From Xanthomonas sp. AM6 (lineage in GTDB: Bacteria > Pseudomonadota > Gammaproteobacteria > Xanthomonadales > Xanthomonadaceae), in contig NZ_CP106869.1 of NCBI RefSeq assembly GCF_025665335.1, forward strand, positions 2,444,501 through 2,508,500: 64,000 nucleotides of DNA, given 5' to 3'. Positions 8,985 to 18,396 of the stretch are shown piece by piece. Each line of letters begins with the position of its first letter. Position 1 is the first letter of the stretch. The notes under the pieces are model-generated. The model was not told where the DNA came from and ran no database searches. It saw nothing but the letters and a program-made list of their open reading frames with translations. The position numbers were made by a program, and so were the translations under genes.

Positions 8985-9460
8985 AGCCAGGCTGGAAGGC
9001 TGTACGCGCGCGGAATCTGTGCAGCCTGCGCCCCAAGCCTCCTGCCGATGGCCCGTGCCAATCGGGCAGGCAACGCTTGCCCGCCGTGGACCTCCCTGCC
9101 GACGGAACGACGGAATCCCTAGAGCGACTCCGTTGTGGGCGTGGCCTCCAATGCGGCTACTCCCGATGCCCCCTCGAGCACTGGACGACCTGGGGCTGCC
9201 GGAGGCAGCGTAGCTGCCCAGCATCGGCCTGCACTGGTGCCGGCTGCCGCGCTATCCCCGAAGGTCAGGCAGCTTCTGGCGGCCCATCGGATCCTGGTGC
9301 TGGATGATCCCGCCGCCGGCGCAGCGCCAGATGGCCGGACGTGCCGCCGGAGCTGCAGGACGTGGCCCGTTCGTTCAACCCTTGTCTCGATTGTTCGCGA
9401 CCGGCTCTCCGTGCCTGCGCCAGCATGGCGCCTCGTCAAAAGCTCACTTCGGAGGCTGCT
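8985..9460. other. Non-coding stretch between LysR and hydrolase genes
   Basis: 476 bp without a convincing gene. Open frames are present but show no recognisable domain, ribosome site or consistent codon bias. No terminator hairpin with a T-run was seen. The last 60 bp include the GGAGG ribosome site of the hydrolase gene. Confidence 0.6.
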
Positions 9461-10162
9461 ATGGAACTGAAAGACGCATTGATTTCCATCGTTCTCGTCC
9501 ACGGCGGTTTCGTGGACGCATCGGGCTGGCGGGGTGTCTACGAGGAACTGACCAGGGACGGCTACCGCGTCAGCGTAGTCCAGAACCCGACAACGTCCTT
9601 GGCGGACGATGTGGCGGCTACCCGCCGGGCCATCTCGGCAATCGACGGACGCGTGGTCTTGGTTGGCCACTCCTACGGTGGCGTCGTCATTACCGAGGCC
9701 GGCCACGACCCCAAGGTCGCGGGTTTGGTCTATGTCGCTGCGTTCGCGCCCGATGCGGGCGAGTCGGTGTCCTCGCTGATCGCCAATCCTCCTCCTGGCG
9801 CTCCGGTGCCGCCGATCCTGCCCCCAAAGGAGGGATGGCTCCTGCTGGACCGGTCGAAGTTCGCAGGCGCGTTCGCTGCTGATCTGGATCCCGCGCTGGC
9901 ACAATTCATGGCCGACTCCCAGCTGCCCTGGGGCGTGAACGCCCTGGCAGGCGCGATCGGCACGCCCGCATGGAAAAGCAAGCCCAGCTACTACCTCGTG
10001 GCCACAGAAGATCACATGATCCCGGTCCCTGCCCAGCGCTCGATGGCAGAGCGTGTGGGCGCGACGGTTGCGGAGGTCCCCGGAAGCCACTCCGTGTACG
10101 TCTCGAAGCCCAAGGAAGTCGCCGCACTGATTCGCCGTGCGGCCGAGGAGGTTTCCAAGTAG
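9461..10162 (+). CDS. Alpha/beta fold hydrolase
   Basis: A 233-residue alpha/beta hydrolase. VLVHGGF at residues 11-17 forms the oxyanion region, GHSYGG places the nucleophile at Ser71, ATEDHMI carries the likely acid, and GSHSVYVS carries the catalytic His. It matches the family of small esterase/signal-like hydrolases that begin with IVLVHGAFxDGSGW. ATG 9461 was chosen because GGAGG lies 5 nt upstream; the frame is open further upstream, but that part has no family similarity. The substrate is unknown. The AraC gene that follows by about 75 bp is a likely co-transcribed regulator. Confidence 0.9.
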   Translation: MELKDALISIVLVHGGFVDASGWRGVYEELTRDGYRVSVVQNPTTSLADDVAATRRAISAIDGRVVLVGHSYGGVVITEAGHDPKVAGLVYVAAFAPDAGESVSSLIANPPPGAPVPPILPPKEGWLLLDRSKFAGAFAADLDPALAQFMADSQLPWGVNALAGAIGTPAWKSKPSYYLVATEDHMIPVPAQRSMAERVGATVAEVPGSHSVYVSKPKEVAALIRRAAEEVSK

Positions 10163-10237
10163 GTCGGGATGACGCGATCACGGCGGCGGCGCATACTCGC
10201 GCCGCCGGCGTGCTCTGCTGGCCCTCCGGGGAACCTC

Positions 10238-11194
10238 ATGACCCTCGATACTGCACACGTGGAGAAAGATCCTTCCGGCCTCCGGGTCGTTCCCGACTCT
10301 CTCCATTTGCGCGATGCCGCCGTGCTCCCAGCAGGTGCAACATGCAAGTCGGGCATGGGATTTGTAGAACTGGTCGGCAGTCGGGCGGACGTAGGCATCA
10401 GTGAATCCGTTTGCGACGACGCGTTCATGATCGCGGTCCAGCTCAAGGACTGCCCGGATTTCGACTTGTTTGTGGATGAGCGGGCGCACCGCCACCGGGG
10501 CTTCGTGACCGGCAGCGTCGCGATCTATGACCTTCGCGCCAATCTGGTCTACGACCTGCGCGCGCCGAGGTCGGCGAAGGCTGACGAATCGTTTCATGCG
10601 ATCGATTTCTACCTGCCTCGAACATCGCTCAACGCCCTAACCGACGACATGGGGTGCGGCCGAATCGATGAGCTCAGGCACGAGCCCGCAAGAGCGCTCG
10701 CGGATCAGGTTTCGGGCAACCTCCTGAGGGCTGTTCAGCCCACGCTGGCAGCACGGGCCGAAGAGCGCAACGGCCTGTTTGTCGACCACGTGGCAATGGC
10801 GCTTGCCACACATGTCGTGCACGCCTATGGCGGAGCCCGGTCGCTGCCGCGATCGGCGTTTGGACGCTTGGCCCCCTGGCAGGAACGGGCGGCGAAGGAA
10901 TATCTTGCCGCAAATCTCAGCGGCAACATCGCATTGAGCGACCTGGCAACGATCTGTGAGCTGTCAGTCCGACAATTCACGCGGGCCTTTCGCGTGTCCA
11001 CGGGCATGTCAGCCCATGCTTGGCTGCGGCAGGCGCGAATAGAGAAGGCAAAGAGCCTGCTCGTCGCTCGGAACTCGGTGCTTGCTGACATCGCCTTCCA
11101 CTGCGGCTTCGCCGACCAAAGCCATTTCACCCGGGTCTTCCAGCGAAACGTTGGCGTAGGCCCCGGCGCCTGGCGGCGCATGTACCGACGCTAG
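10238..11194 (+). CDS. AraC family transcriptional regulator
   Basis: A 318-residue regulator. A poorly conserved N-terminal half is followed by a C-terminal double helix-turn-helix (IALSDLATICELSVRQFTRA, then ADIAFHCGFADQSHFTRVFQ). The start at 10238 follows GGGGA by 5 nt; an in-frame ATG at 10169 would lengthen it by 23 Arg/Pro-rich residues and has no spaced ribosome site. It lies just downstream of the alpha/beta hydrolase gene on the same strand and probably regulates that unit. The ligand is not predictable. Confidence 0.88.
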   Translation: MTLDTAHVEKDPSGLRVVPDSLHLRDAAVLPAGATCKSGMGFVELVGSRADVGISESVCDDAFMIAVQLKDCPDFDLFVDERAHRHRGFVTGSVAIYDLRANLVYDLRAPRSAKADESFHAIDFYLPRTSLNALTDDMGCGRIDELRHEPARALADQVSGNLLRAVQPTLAARAEERNGLFVDHVAMALATHVVHAYGGARSLPRSAFGRLAPWQERAAKEYLAANLSGNIALSDLATICELSVRQFTRAFRVSTGMSAHAWLRQARIEKAKSLLVARNSVLADIAFHCGFADQSHFTRVFQRNVGVGPGAWRRMYRR

Positions 11195-11384
11195 CTTCTC
11201 CTTCCCTGGAGAACGACGCCGCGTTCAATGGGCCGACCGAGTGACGCCGGCTTTCGGCCAGAAGCTGACATGACGATCGCCGCAGCCATAGCGCCCAATC
11301 GGGGGCGCCCACCTCACGGCTAAACCTTTCGAGGTACGCACCGATCAAGGGGCCGGAGCCTGCGGATCCGATCCCAGTGCGCCG

Positions 11385-11996
11385 TCAAAGTACGGACTTC
11401 AGGGTGTCAAAGGCGTCGCGCAAGAACTTGGCGGCTGACTTCCGCTGACCGGTCTGTTCCCGCCACGCCTGAAGCGCGATCTTCATCGCGCCGATGGACA
11501 GCATGGCCACCATCCGAAGCGCCGCGCGGCGTTCGGGCTGTCGCCAGACCTCGCACAGTGCGTTGAACAGCGCCTGTTCCTGTTCCGCGTAGTGTGCCTG
11601 CTTGCGCGCAAGCAGCGATTCGCTCGACAGCATGAGATTGTCGACCGCGATCATCTGCTCGGTCGTGTATCGCGCGATGTGCTTGACCATCACGTCGCGC
11701 ACCGCGTCGAGCGGTGGCACGTCGGGCGAGGTCTTCAGCAGGCTGGCGATCAGGCTCGCCCTGTCGGCGTCCATCCAGAAGAATATGATGTCGTCCTTGG
11801 ACTTGAAGTACGAGAAGAAGCTGCGACGCGAGATGCCGGCCTCTGCTGCGATCGCGTCCAGCGTCGTGCTGTCGTAGCCCTTGCTGAGGAACAGGCGCTG
11901 GCCGATCTCCGCGATACGCTGCTGCGTCTGGCGGCGCTTGCGTTCCCGCAAGCCTTCTGCGGGCACAATGCCCGCGCGGGGAAGGAGTTCCGACAT
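11385..11996 (-). CDS. TetR family transcriptional regulator
   Basis: A 203-residue TetR repressor. The N-terminal helix-turn-helix spans about residues 43-68 (TTLDAIAAEAGISRRSFFSY, then FKSKDDI), followed by an all-helical ligand domain. No structural gene lies directly beside it. Its upstream region contains TGCAC-N3-GCGCA and further GTGCAC elements that recur in the promoter of the SDR gene at 20128, so that gene is a candidate target besides autoregulation. The ligand is unknown. Confidence 0.92.
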   Translation of the reverse strand: MSELLPRAGIVPAEGLRERKRRQTQQRIAEIGQRLFLSKGYDSTTLDAIAAEAGISRRSFFSYFKSKDDIIFFWMDADRASLIASLLKTSPDVPPLDAVRDVMVKHIARYTTEQMIAVDNLMLSSESLLARKQAHYAEQEQALFNALCEVWRQPERRAALRMVAMLSIGAMKIALQAWREQTGQRKSAAKFLRDAFDTLKSVL

Positions 11997-12020
11997 CGTG
12001 AATGGCGCCTATTGCGTGAT

Positions 12021-12068
12021 TGCGCTTGGTGCAGAATTCAAGCACCCGGGTGCACTGACTTGTGCACT
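12021..12068. promoter_or_regulatory. Candidate TetR operators upstream of the tetR-like gene
   Basis: The minus strand reads TGCACCAAGCGCA at 12033-12021 (TGCAC-N3-GCGCA). Two GTGCAC hexamers follow at 12050-12055 and 12062-12067. The first element lies 25 bp before the TetR start codon. The same dyad pattern appears twice at 20073-20106. Confidence 0.5.
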
Positions 12069-12294
12069 CAGCTTACCAGAGCGTGGCCGCTGGGAAAGCC
12101 TTCGATGAGCCACTTGCGCGATCCTGCGACGGTTGCGAAGCCGGTGGCCGAGCCGGCGTTCTCGTCGTGACGCCGTGGCCGCCGCTATGGCCAACGGCTT
12201 CGCGCAGAAGAGGCAGCCATCCGCTGCCAGTGCGCAAAATCGCGATTGCAGCCGCCGTGGCTAGCGCGCCGGCTCGATGCTGTCTTCATGCGCG

Positions 12295-13695
12295 CTACCG
12301 GCCGCGGTCGGCGTGGGGGCGGCTTGCAGAGATGGCGGGCAACCGGATCTCGACGCCAAAGCCGTGGCCGTCGAGCCCCGCGCCACAGCGCAGCCGCCCG
12401 CCATGAGAGGCGACCACGCGCTCGACCAGCGACAGGCCCATGCCGATGCCCTGTGCGCGATGGCCGGTGCCGGCGCGGTAGAACCGCTCGAATACCCGCT
12501 CGCGTTCGTCCTCGGCGATGCCCGGACCATCGTCGGCGACGGTCAGGATCGCCACCGGCGCGCGGCCCTCGTTCTCGACCCGGGTTTCCAGTCGCACGCG
12601 CGTGCCCTGCCCTCCGTGCCGCAGGGCGTTGTCGAGCAGGTTCCGGACCAGGATTCCCAGATCGTCGATGTCGCCATGCACCGGCGCGTGCCCGCCTTCG
12701 ACCTCGATCGACTGGCCACCGCGCAGCGCGAACAGTTCGAATTCGTCGGCGACCATTCCCACGACCAGCGCCAGATCGACCTCCGCCGCGCGCGCGACGC
12801 CGCCACCGCCCTCCACCCGCGCGGCATCGAGCAGTTGCTGCGCCAGCCGCGAGGTGCGCTCGATCCCGGCAACCAGATGGTCGAGCGCCTCGCGCGCCTC
12901 GTCGCGGTCGCCTGCGTGCTGCAGCACCTGCGCCTGGGTCAGCAACGCCGCCAGCGGCGTGCGCAGTTCGTGCGCGGCCTCGTCGAGGAACTGGCGCTCG
13001 TGCTGCAGCGCCTGCGCCAGGCGCGCCATCAACTGGTTGAACGAGCGCACCAGCGGCGTGAACTCGTCCGGCAGTCCGCGTTCCGGCAGCGGCGCCAGGT
13101 CCAGCGGCGCGCGCGTGGCGAGCGACTGGCTGACCCGCACCACCGGCCGCAGCGACCAGTGGATCACCAGCCAGATCGCAACGCCGATGCACAACAGCAG
13201 CAGCAGTGCGCTGCCGAGGCTGGCGCCGAACCACCGCCGCAGCTCCGCGCGCAGCGCCGCTTGCGGCAAGCCGACCTGCACCTGCACCCGCGCGTCGGCA
13301 TCGCTGAGCGCGAACACGCGCCAAGGCGCACCGGCGATGGTCGTCTCCGAAAAACCGTCCGTGAAGTCCGGCACCATTGCGTGCGCCGGTGCCGGCCGCG
13401 ACGACATCAGGCGCCGCCCGGTGCCGCGCTCCCAGACCTGGAACCCCAGCGCGGCGAACTTGCCGCTGGCCGGCGTCGCTTCACCGCCAAGCGCGAACTG
13501 CCGCTGCTGGCCCGCGGTCGCGATGTCCGCCGGCAACGAATAAAGGATCTGCTCGGCAACATTGCGCAACATGCCATCGACCTCGCCGCCCTGCCGCGCC
13601 GTCATCTCCAGGTACTGCATCAGAAACCAGCCGCCCCAGGCGGCGAGCAGCACCGCCGCCAGCGCCACCAGCAGTCGCGTACGCAGTGCGCGCAT
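12295..13695 (-). CDS. Two-component sensor histidine kinase (QseC/TctE-like)
   Basis: A 466-residue inner-membrane kinase. TM1 is at residues 7-27, a periplasmic part at about 28-158, TM2 at 160-180, then HAMP, and a HisKA domain with the phospho-acceptor His242 in HELRTP. The HATPase domain has NLLDNALRHG, DDGPGIAEDERERVFERFYR and GMGLSLVERV. The start overlaps the response regulator stop (TGATG), so the pair is translationally coupled. Its position opposite a transporter and a MipA/OmpV gene suggests control of envelope functions. Confidence 0.93.
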   Translation of the reverse strand: MRALRTRLLVALAAVLLAAWGGWFLMQYLEMTARQGGEVDGMLRNVAEQILYSLPADIATAGQQRQFALGGEATPASGKFAALGFQVWERGTGRRLMSSRPAPAHAMVPDFTDGFSETTIAGAPWRVFALSDADARVQVQVGLPQAALRAELRRWFGASLGSALLLLLCIGVAIWLVIHWSLRPVVRVSQSLATRAPLDLAPLPERGLPDEFTPLVRSFNQLMARLAQALQHERQFLDEAAHELRTPLAALLTQAQVLQHAGDRDEAREALDHLVAGIERTSRLAQQLLDAARVEGGGGVARAAEVDLALVVGMVADEFELFALRGGQSIEVEGGHAPVHGDIDDLGILVRNLLDNALRHGGQGTRVRLETRVENEGRAPVAILTVADDGPGIAEDERERVFERFYRAGTGHRAQGIGMGLSLVERVVASHGGRLRCGAGLDGHGFGVEIRLPAISASRPHADRGR

Positions 13696-14360
13696 CAGCC
13701 TTCGCTCCCGGCGCGGTAACCGAAACCGAGTTCGGTCAACACCACCTCGTCGCCGAGCTTGCGCCGCAACTGGTGCACGTATACCGCGACCGTGTTGCTG
13801 CCGATCTCTGCATCGCCGCCGTAGAGCCGATCTCGCAGTTGATCGCGGCTGAGGACCCGACCGCGCGCCTGCAGCAACGCCACCAGGATGCTGTACTCGC
13901 TCGCACTCAGGCTCACCCGCTTGCCGCCCCTGGTCACCGTCCGCGCGGCCGGATCGACCTCGACATCGCGCCAGCGCAGCACTGGCGTCACCGCGCCACG
14001 GCTGCGGCGCAGCACCGCGCGCAGCCGGGCCAGCATCTCGTCGCGCTGGAACGGCTTGACGATGTAGTCGTCGGCGCCGGCGTCCAGCCCGCGGACCCGG
14101 TCGCTGAGCTGATCGCGCGCGGTGATGATCAGCACCGGCGTCGGGTCATAGCGGCTGCGCATCGTCGCCAGCACTTCCAGCCCGGAGCCGCCCGGCAGCC
14201 CGAGGTCGAGCAACACCGCGACGAAGGCATGGTCGACCAGGGCGGCGCGCGCGGATGCCGCGTCCTCGCAATGGACTACGCGCCAGCCTTCCTGGCCGAG
14301 CGCGGCAGTCAGCGCACGGCCAAGCATGTGGTCGTCTTCGACGAGAAGGAGTGCATCCAT
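13695..14360 (-). CDS. OmpR-family response regulator
   Basis: A 221-residue regulator. The receiver domain has the acidic pair Glu8/Asp9, phospho-acceptor Asp52, Thr80 and Lys102 (DYIVKPF). The C-terminal winged helix follows (SASEYSILVALLQARGRVLS to KLGDEVVLTELGFGYR). The start at 14360 (MDALLLVEDD) fits the family; a longer in-frame version adds 25 unrelated residues. It is encoded immediately before the kinase with a one-base overlap. Two TTAAW-N5-ATTAA dyads upstream may be its own binding sites. Confidence 0.93.
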   Translation of the reverse strand: MDALLLVEDDHMLGRALTAALGQEGWRVVHCEDAASARAALVDHAFVAVLLDLGLPGGSGLEVLATMRSRYDPTPVLIITARDQLSDRVRGLDAGADDYIVKPFQRDEMLARLRAVLRRSRGAVTPVLRWRDVEVDPAARTVTRGGKRVSLSASEYSILVALLQARGRVLSRDQLRDRLYGGDAEIGSNTVAVYVHQLRRKLGDEVVLTELGFGYRAGSEG

Positions 14361-14407
14361 AGCGGCGGGCAGAAGAGAAAGCGATCGGCGATGGTCCGAC
14401 GCCGGCA

Positions 14408-14517
14408 TTAATACCGGATTAAACGCCGCAGTCAAAACCCGCGGGGTCCATCGCCCGCCACGGCAGGCCCCTTTGCGATGCGGCAGCGCCTGCGCTGCCG
14501 CCTTAAACGCAAATTAA
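14408..14517. promoter_or_regulatory. Two TTAAW-N5-ATTAA dyads in the response-regulator/transporter divergent region
   Basis: TTAAT-ACCGG-ATTAA at 14408-14422 and TTAAA-CGCAA-ATTAA at 14503-14517 share a 10-bp half-site period. Both overlap a TTAAACGC direct repeat (14419 and 14503). They are AT-rich islands in GC-rich DNA, as expected for OmpR-type regulator sites. A perfect 10-bp stem (GCGGCAGCGC/GCGCTGCCGC, 14480-14501) lies between them. Confidence 0.45.
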
Positions 14518-14752
14518 TCGCACCCGCAGAACTTGGCGGCGTCCGCTCCCGCCGATGCATGGATGCATTGCATCCGATCCCCCTCCCCTCCCTGCAAGGC
14601 ACAGATCATGCCCCACTGGACAGCTACCGGCATTCCCTCTAGACGCGCCCGCGCCGCGATCGGCATCGGCACCGCAAGCCGCGCTCCCATCGCAGCCGAA
14701 TGAATTGCCAGCGCACGCCCGTGCGGCGCGCACCGAACCAGGATCCCCGCTC

Positions 14753-16156
14753 ATGAATCGAACCACGACACCGGCGCCGCGTCGCCCGAACCCGTTGCAG
14801 GCCCTGTTCAATCTCCGCCGCGAGGAGGTCGGGCCGGTACTCGTTGCATCGCTGTTCTTCTTCTGCGTGCTGACGGCGCTGATGCTGCTGCGCCCGGCCC
14901 GCGACGCGCTGGGCATGGAGCGCGGCATCGAGGGCATCCGCTGGCTGTTCATCGGCACCGCGGTGGCGACGCTGGCGGTGAACCCGCTGTTCGGCTGGCT
15001 GGTCGCTCGCCTGCGGCGGCTGCAGTTCATCGCTGCCACCTACGGGTTCTTCATGCTGAGCTTGGTGGGCTTCTGGGCGCTGCTGTCGTTCGCGCCCGGC
15101 GCGATCGGGCAGCGCAGCGGGCAGGTGTTCTACGTCTGGTTCAGCGTGTTCAACCTGTTCGTCACCATGGTGTTCTGGGCGCTGCTGGCCGACCGTTTCA
15201 GCCTCGACCAGGGCAAGCGATTGTTCGCCCTGATCTCGGTGGGCGGCACCCTCGGCGCGATCTTCGGGCCCTGGCTGACCTCGCGGCTGGCCGAGCCGCT
15301 GGGCACGCCGAGCCTGCTGCTGGTCGCCGGCGGATTCCTGCTGCTGGCCCTGGCCGCGGCCTGGTTGCTGGTGCGCGTGGCGCCGGACAGGACGGGCGCC
15401 GAGGCACCTGGCGCCGATGTCGGATCGGCAAAGGACGCCGGACCTATCGGCGGCAGCGCCTGGGCGGGCGTGCGCGCGGTGTTCCGGTCGCGCTACCTGA
15501 CCGGCATCGCCGGCTACATCGTGCTGATGACCGTGCTGGCGACCTGCATCTACTTCACCCGCCTGCAGATGGTCGCGGCCGCGGCGGACGGGCTGGACGC
15601 ACGCGCGGCGATCATGGGCAACATCGACATGTGGACGCAGGTCGCGGTGCTGGTGCTGCAGTTCACCCTGACCGGGAAGATCATCCAGCGCTTCGGCCTG
15701 GGCGCGACGCTGGCGATCCTGCCGGTCGCCACCGCGCTCGGCTTCATCGGGCTGGCGATCTATGGCTCGTTCGCGGCGCTGATCCTGCTCGAGGCGGCCA
15801 ACCGCGCCGTGCAGCGTGGCATCACCCGGCCGGCGCGCGAGGCGCTGTTCACCGTGGTCAGCCGCGAGGAGAAATACAAGGCCAAGGCCTTCGTGGACAC
15901 CTTCATGTACCGCGTCGGCGATGTCGTCGGCGCGCAGGCCGAAGGCGTGCTCGGGCGGCTGGGCCTGGCCATGGGCGGACTGGTGGGCGCAGTCGTTCCA
16001 CTGGCGCTGGCATGGGCCGCGCTGGGCATCTGGCTGGGACGCGCGCAAGCCCGGCGCAGCACGCCGCCGGCAGAAGCCGCGCCTGCTCCTTCCAGAGGCG
16101 CGCACGAAGACCCCTCCCCCGCTGCGGCGCATACCGCCGCATCTTCCGCGCGCTAG
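14753..16156 (+). CDS. Npt1/Npt2-like (TLC family) nucleotide transporter, copy A
   Basis: A 467-residue polytopic membrane protein with about 12 hydrophobic segments. It matches the free-living bacterial branch of ATP/ADP-translocase-like transporters: LRPARDALGME near the N-terminus, GGTLGAIFGPW in the middle, and EKYKAKAFVDTFMYRVGD near the C-terminus. The substrate in free-living bacteria is unproven and need not be ATP. The start at 14753 follows AGGA; an in-frame upstream ATG adds a Pro/Ala-rich non-membrane stretch. A closely similar copy B lies at 18604. The C-terminal tail is Pro/Ala-rich and disordered. Confidence 0.85.
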   Translation: MNRTTTPAPRRPNPLQALFNLRREEVGPVLVASLFFFCVLTALMLLRPARDALGMERGIEGIRWLFIGTAVATLAVNPLFGWLVARLRRLQFIAATYGFFMLSLVGFWALLSFAPGAIGQRSGQVFYVWFSVFNLFVTMVFWALLADRFSLDQGKRLFALISVGGTLGAIFGPWLTSRLAEPLGTPSLLLVAGGFLLLALAAAWLLVRVAPDRTGAEAPGADVGSAKDAGPIGGSAWAGVRAVFRSRYLTGIAGYIVLMTVLATCIYFTRLQMVAAAADGLDARAAIMGNIDMWTQVAVLVLQFTLTGKIIQRFGLGATLAILPVATALGFIGLAIYGSFAALILLEAANRAVQRGITRPAREALFTVVSREEKYKAKAFVDTFMYRVGDVVGAQAEGVLGRLGLAMGGLVGAVVPLALAWAALGIWLGRAQARRSTPPAEAAPAPSRGAHEDPSPAAAHTAASSAR

Positions 16157-16203
16157 CGCGCATCGACCGAGCCCCAACCACCCATCACCACGGCAGCCAC
16201 GGA

Positions 16204-16995
16204 ATGAACATGACAGCACGCAACCTCGTAAAACTCGCTCTTCTCGCGCTTCCCGCCACCGCGCTCGGCCAGCAGCCCCCGCCCGCCGCCGGCACATGGT
16301 CCATCGGTGCCGGCGCTGCGGCCATCGACAGCCCCTATGCCGGCGAAGGGACGCGGATACGCCCCTTTCCCCTGGTCGGCTACGAGGGAGAACGCGTATT
16401 CCTGCGCGGCGTCTCCGGCGGCGTGCACGTGTACAAGTCCGGCGGGTTCACGCTCGATGCGCTGCTGTCCGCCCGGCTCGACGGCTTCGACATCGGCGAT
16501 CTCGGGCGCACCGAGCTTCTCGCCAACGGCGTGAATCCCGACCTGCTGAGCGATCGCGACGACGGCATCGACGCCGGCTTTCGCGCCAGTGTCGGGTCGA
16601 CGTGGGGCGCGATCGCGCTCGAAGCCGTCCACGACATTTCCGATACCAGCGACGGCTACCAGATCTCCCTGGACTATCGGTACACGTGGCTGCTCGACCG
16701 CAGCACGCTCACGACCAACGCGGGCGCGAACTGGATGTCGTCGGATCTGGCCAACTACTACTTCGGAATCCTCGACGAGGAAGTCGCGCGCGGCGTCGCC
16801 GCGTATGCGCCGGGGTCGGTGCTGGTCCCGCGCGTCGGACTGACCCTGATGCAGCCGATCGGAACGACGAAGTGGCAACTGCTCGGATCGGTCGAGTATC
16901 GGTTCCTGCCAAGCGAGCTCAGCGACAGCCCGTTGCTGGAACATGGTCGCAACGGGCTCGGGCGCGTGGTGCTCGGGCTGAGCAGGCGCTTTTGA
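16204..16995 (+). CDS. MipA/OmpV family outer-membrane protein
   Basis: A 263-residue protein. A signal peptide (LVKLALLALPATALGQ) is followed by a beta-barrel-like sequence with PYAGEGTRIRPFPLVGYEGE, GVSGGVHVYK, and a C-terminal LGRVVLGLSRRF ending in Phe, as in outer-membrane barrels. MipA interacts with murein-synthesis enzymes in E. coli, while OmpV-type relatives respond to osmotic or envelope stress. It lies 47 bp after transporter copy A and opposite a two-component system, so a regulatory link is likely. ATG 16210 is an alternative start. Confidence 0.88.
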   Translation: MNMTARNLVKLALLALPATALGQQPPPAAGTWSIGAGAAAIDSPYAGEGTRIRPFPLVGYEGERVFLRGVSGGVHVYKSGGFTLDALLSARLDGFDIGDLGRTELLANGVNPDLLSDRDDGIDAGFRASVGSTWGAIALEAVHDISDTSDGYQISLDYRYTWLLDRSTLTTNAGANWMSSDLANYYFGILDEEVARGVAAYAPGSVLVPRVGLTLMQPIGTTKWQLLGSVEYRFLPSELSDSPLLEHGRNGLGRVVLGLSRRF

Positions 16996-17277
16996 TCCCG
17001 CCAAGCGGCGCCGATGCATCTGGCGAATGGACACAGATGCTCCGCCCGCCTGGCGCCTCCAAACGCACCGATCCGCGCCCCGGGTTCCTGTGCCACGGCC
17101 ACTGGGCCTGTCCCTCCCGCCAACTCGAACCATTGCACGCGGCCTCGCGACGATGGGCGCCAGCCACGAATCCGCCTCGGACGACCACCGCCTTTTCAAC
17201 CCAGCGCCATACGAATGCCGCTATCGCAACCAAGCGACTCGAATCCCCTGCTCCCCATCCCCTTTAGGAAGACGATC

Positions 17278-18396
17278 ATGATCAACTGGACAGTTCGCAC
17301 GATTTTCTCTCGACGTCGGCGCCCGGCGCTGGCCGCTGGAACTGGCAGCCACAGCACCCAGGATCGGCGTGCCGCCCGCCATGGATGGCGGAACCGGCTT
17401 GCCGCCCTCAGCGTGCTGCTGAGCTGCGCTTTCTCGACAGGCAGCGCGCTTGCGCAGGACCCGCCGAAGCCCGATTGGGGCCTGGCCGACATTCCCTCGC
17501 AGAAAGGCCACATCTTCCTGATCACCGGCGGCACCAGCGGCATGGGATACGAAGATGCCCAGGCCCTGGCCGCTGCGGGCGCCCAGGTGGTGATCGCGGC
17601 GCGCAACCCGCAACGGGGCCAGGAAGCGATCGAACGGATCAAGCAACGGACGCCCGACGCCCAGGTGCGGTTCGAAGCCGTCGACCTGGCCGACCTGTCC
17701 TCGGTTCGCGCGTTGGCGCGACGTCTGGACACCACCCTGCCCCGGCTCGATGGCCTGATCAACAACGCCGCCATCATGGCGCCACCGGAACGCGGCACGT
17801 CGCCGGACGGCTTTGAGATGCAGTTCGCCACCAACTACGCGGGGCATTTCGTGCTGACCGCCGAACTGTTGCCGCTGCTGCGCAAGTCCCAGTCCCCCCG
17901 CGTGGTCACGGTGTCCAGCATCGCAGCGCAACGCGGCCGCATCAATTTCGACGATCTCCAATCCAAACAGGCCTACGACCCGATGGCCGCCTACGCCCAG
18001 TCCAAGCTGGCGTGCCTGATGTTCGCCTTCGAGCTACAGCGGCACAGCGAGGCCGAAGGCTGGGGCATCCGCAGCATCGCCGCCCACCCCGGCGTGGCGG
18101 TGACCGAACTGGTGGCACGCGGCCCGGGCCTGGACAGCGCACAGGGCCGCCAGTGGTCCAGCAACCGCGAGCACTTCCAGACCGCCGCCCAGGGCGCGGT
18201 GCCCACCCTGTACGCCGCCACGGCGGCCGAAGCGCAAGGCGGGGCCTATTACGGCCCGACCGGCCCGAACGAACTGGCCGGCCCGCTCGGCCTGGCGGCC
18301 GTTCCCGCCGCAGCCCGCGACGCGACGGTGGCGGCCTACCTGTGGACGATCAGCGAAGAACTCACCGGCACGCGCTTTCCCACGCGCGCCCGGTGA
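17278..18396 (+). CDS. SDR family protein with N-terminal signal-like sequence (copy A)
   Basis: A 372-residue protein of the retinol-dehydrogenase-like SDR group. TGGTSGMG is at residues 83-90, NNAA at 162-165, Ser213, Tyr239 and Lys243 form the catalytic set, and the fold starts only after residue 75. Residues 1-60 contain an Arg-rich region, a hydrophobic stretch (LAALSVLLSCAFSTGSALAQ, 41-60) and an ALA-Q cleavage-like site, so it looks exported. This is odd for an NAD(P)-dependent enzyme. AGGAAGA precedes the ATG. A paralogue without the leader is at 20128. Confidence 0.85.
   Translation: MINWTVRTIFSRRRRPALAAGTGSHSTQDRRAARHGWRNRLAALSVLLSCAFSTGSALAQDPPKPDWGLADIPSQKGHIFLITGGTSGMGYEDAQALAAAGAQVVIAARNPQRGQEAIERIKQRTPDAQVRFEAVDLADLSSVRALARRLDTTLPRLDGLINNAAIMAPPERGTSPDGFEMQFATNYAGHFVLTAELLPLLRKSQSPRVVTVSSIAAQRGRINFDDLQSKQAYDPMAAYAQSKLACLMFAFELQRHSEAEGWGIRSIAAHPGVAVTELVARGPGLDSAQGRQWSSNREHFQTAAQGAVPTLYAATAAEAQGGAYYGPTGPNELAGPLGLAAVPAAARDATVAAYLWTISEELTGTRFPTRAR

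Noticed and set aside
11195-11384. Short open frames between AraC and TetR genes
   Set aside because: Convergent-gene spacer; no supporting signal.
12069-12294. Possible small gene between the TetR and kinase genes
   Set aside because: Frames on both strands lack domains, ribosome sites and consistent codon bias.
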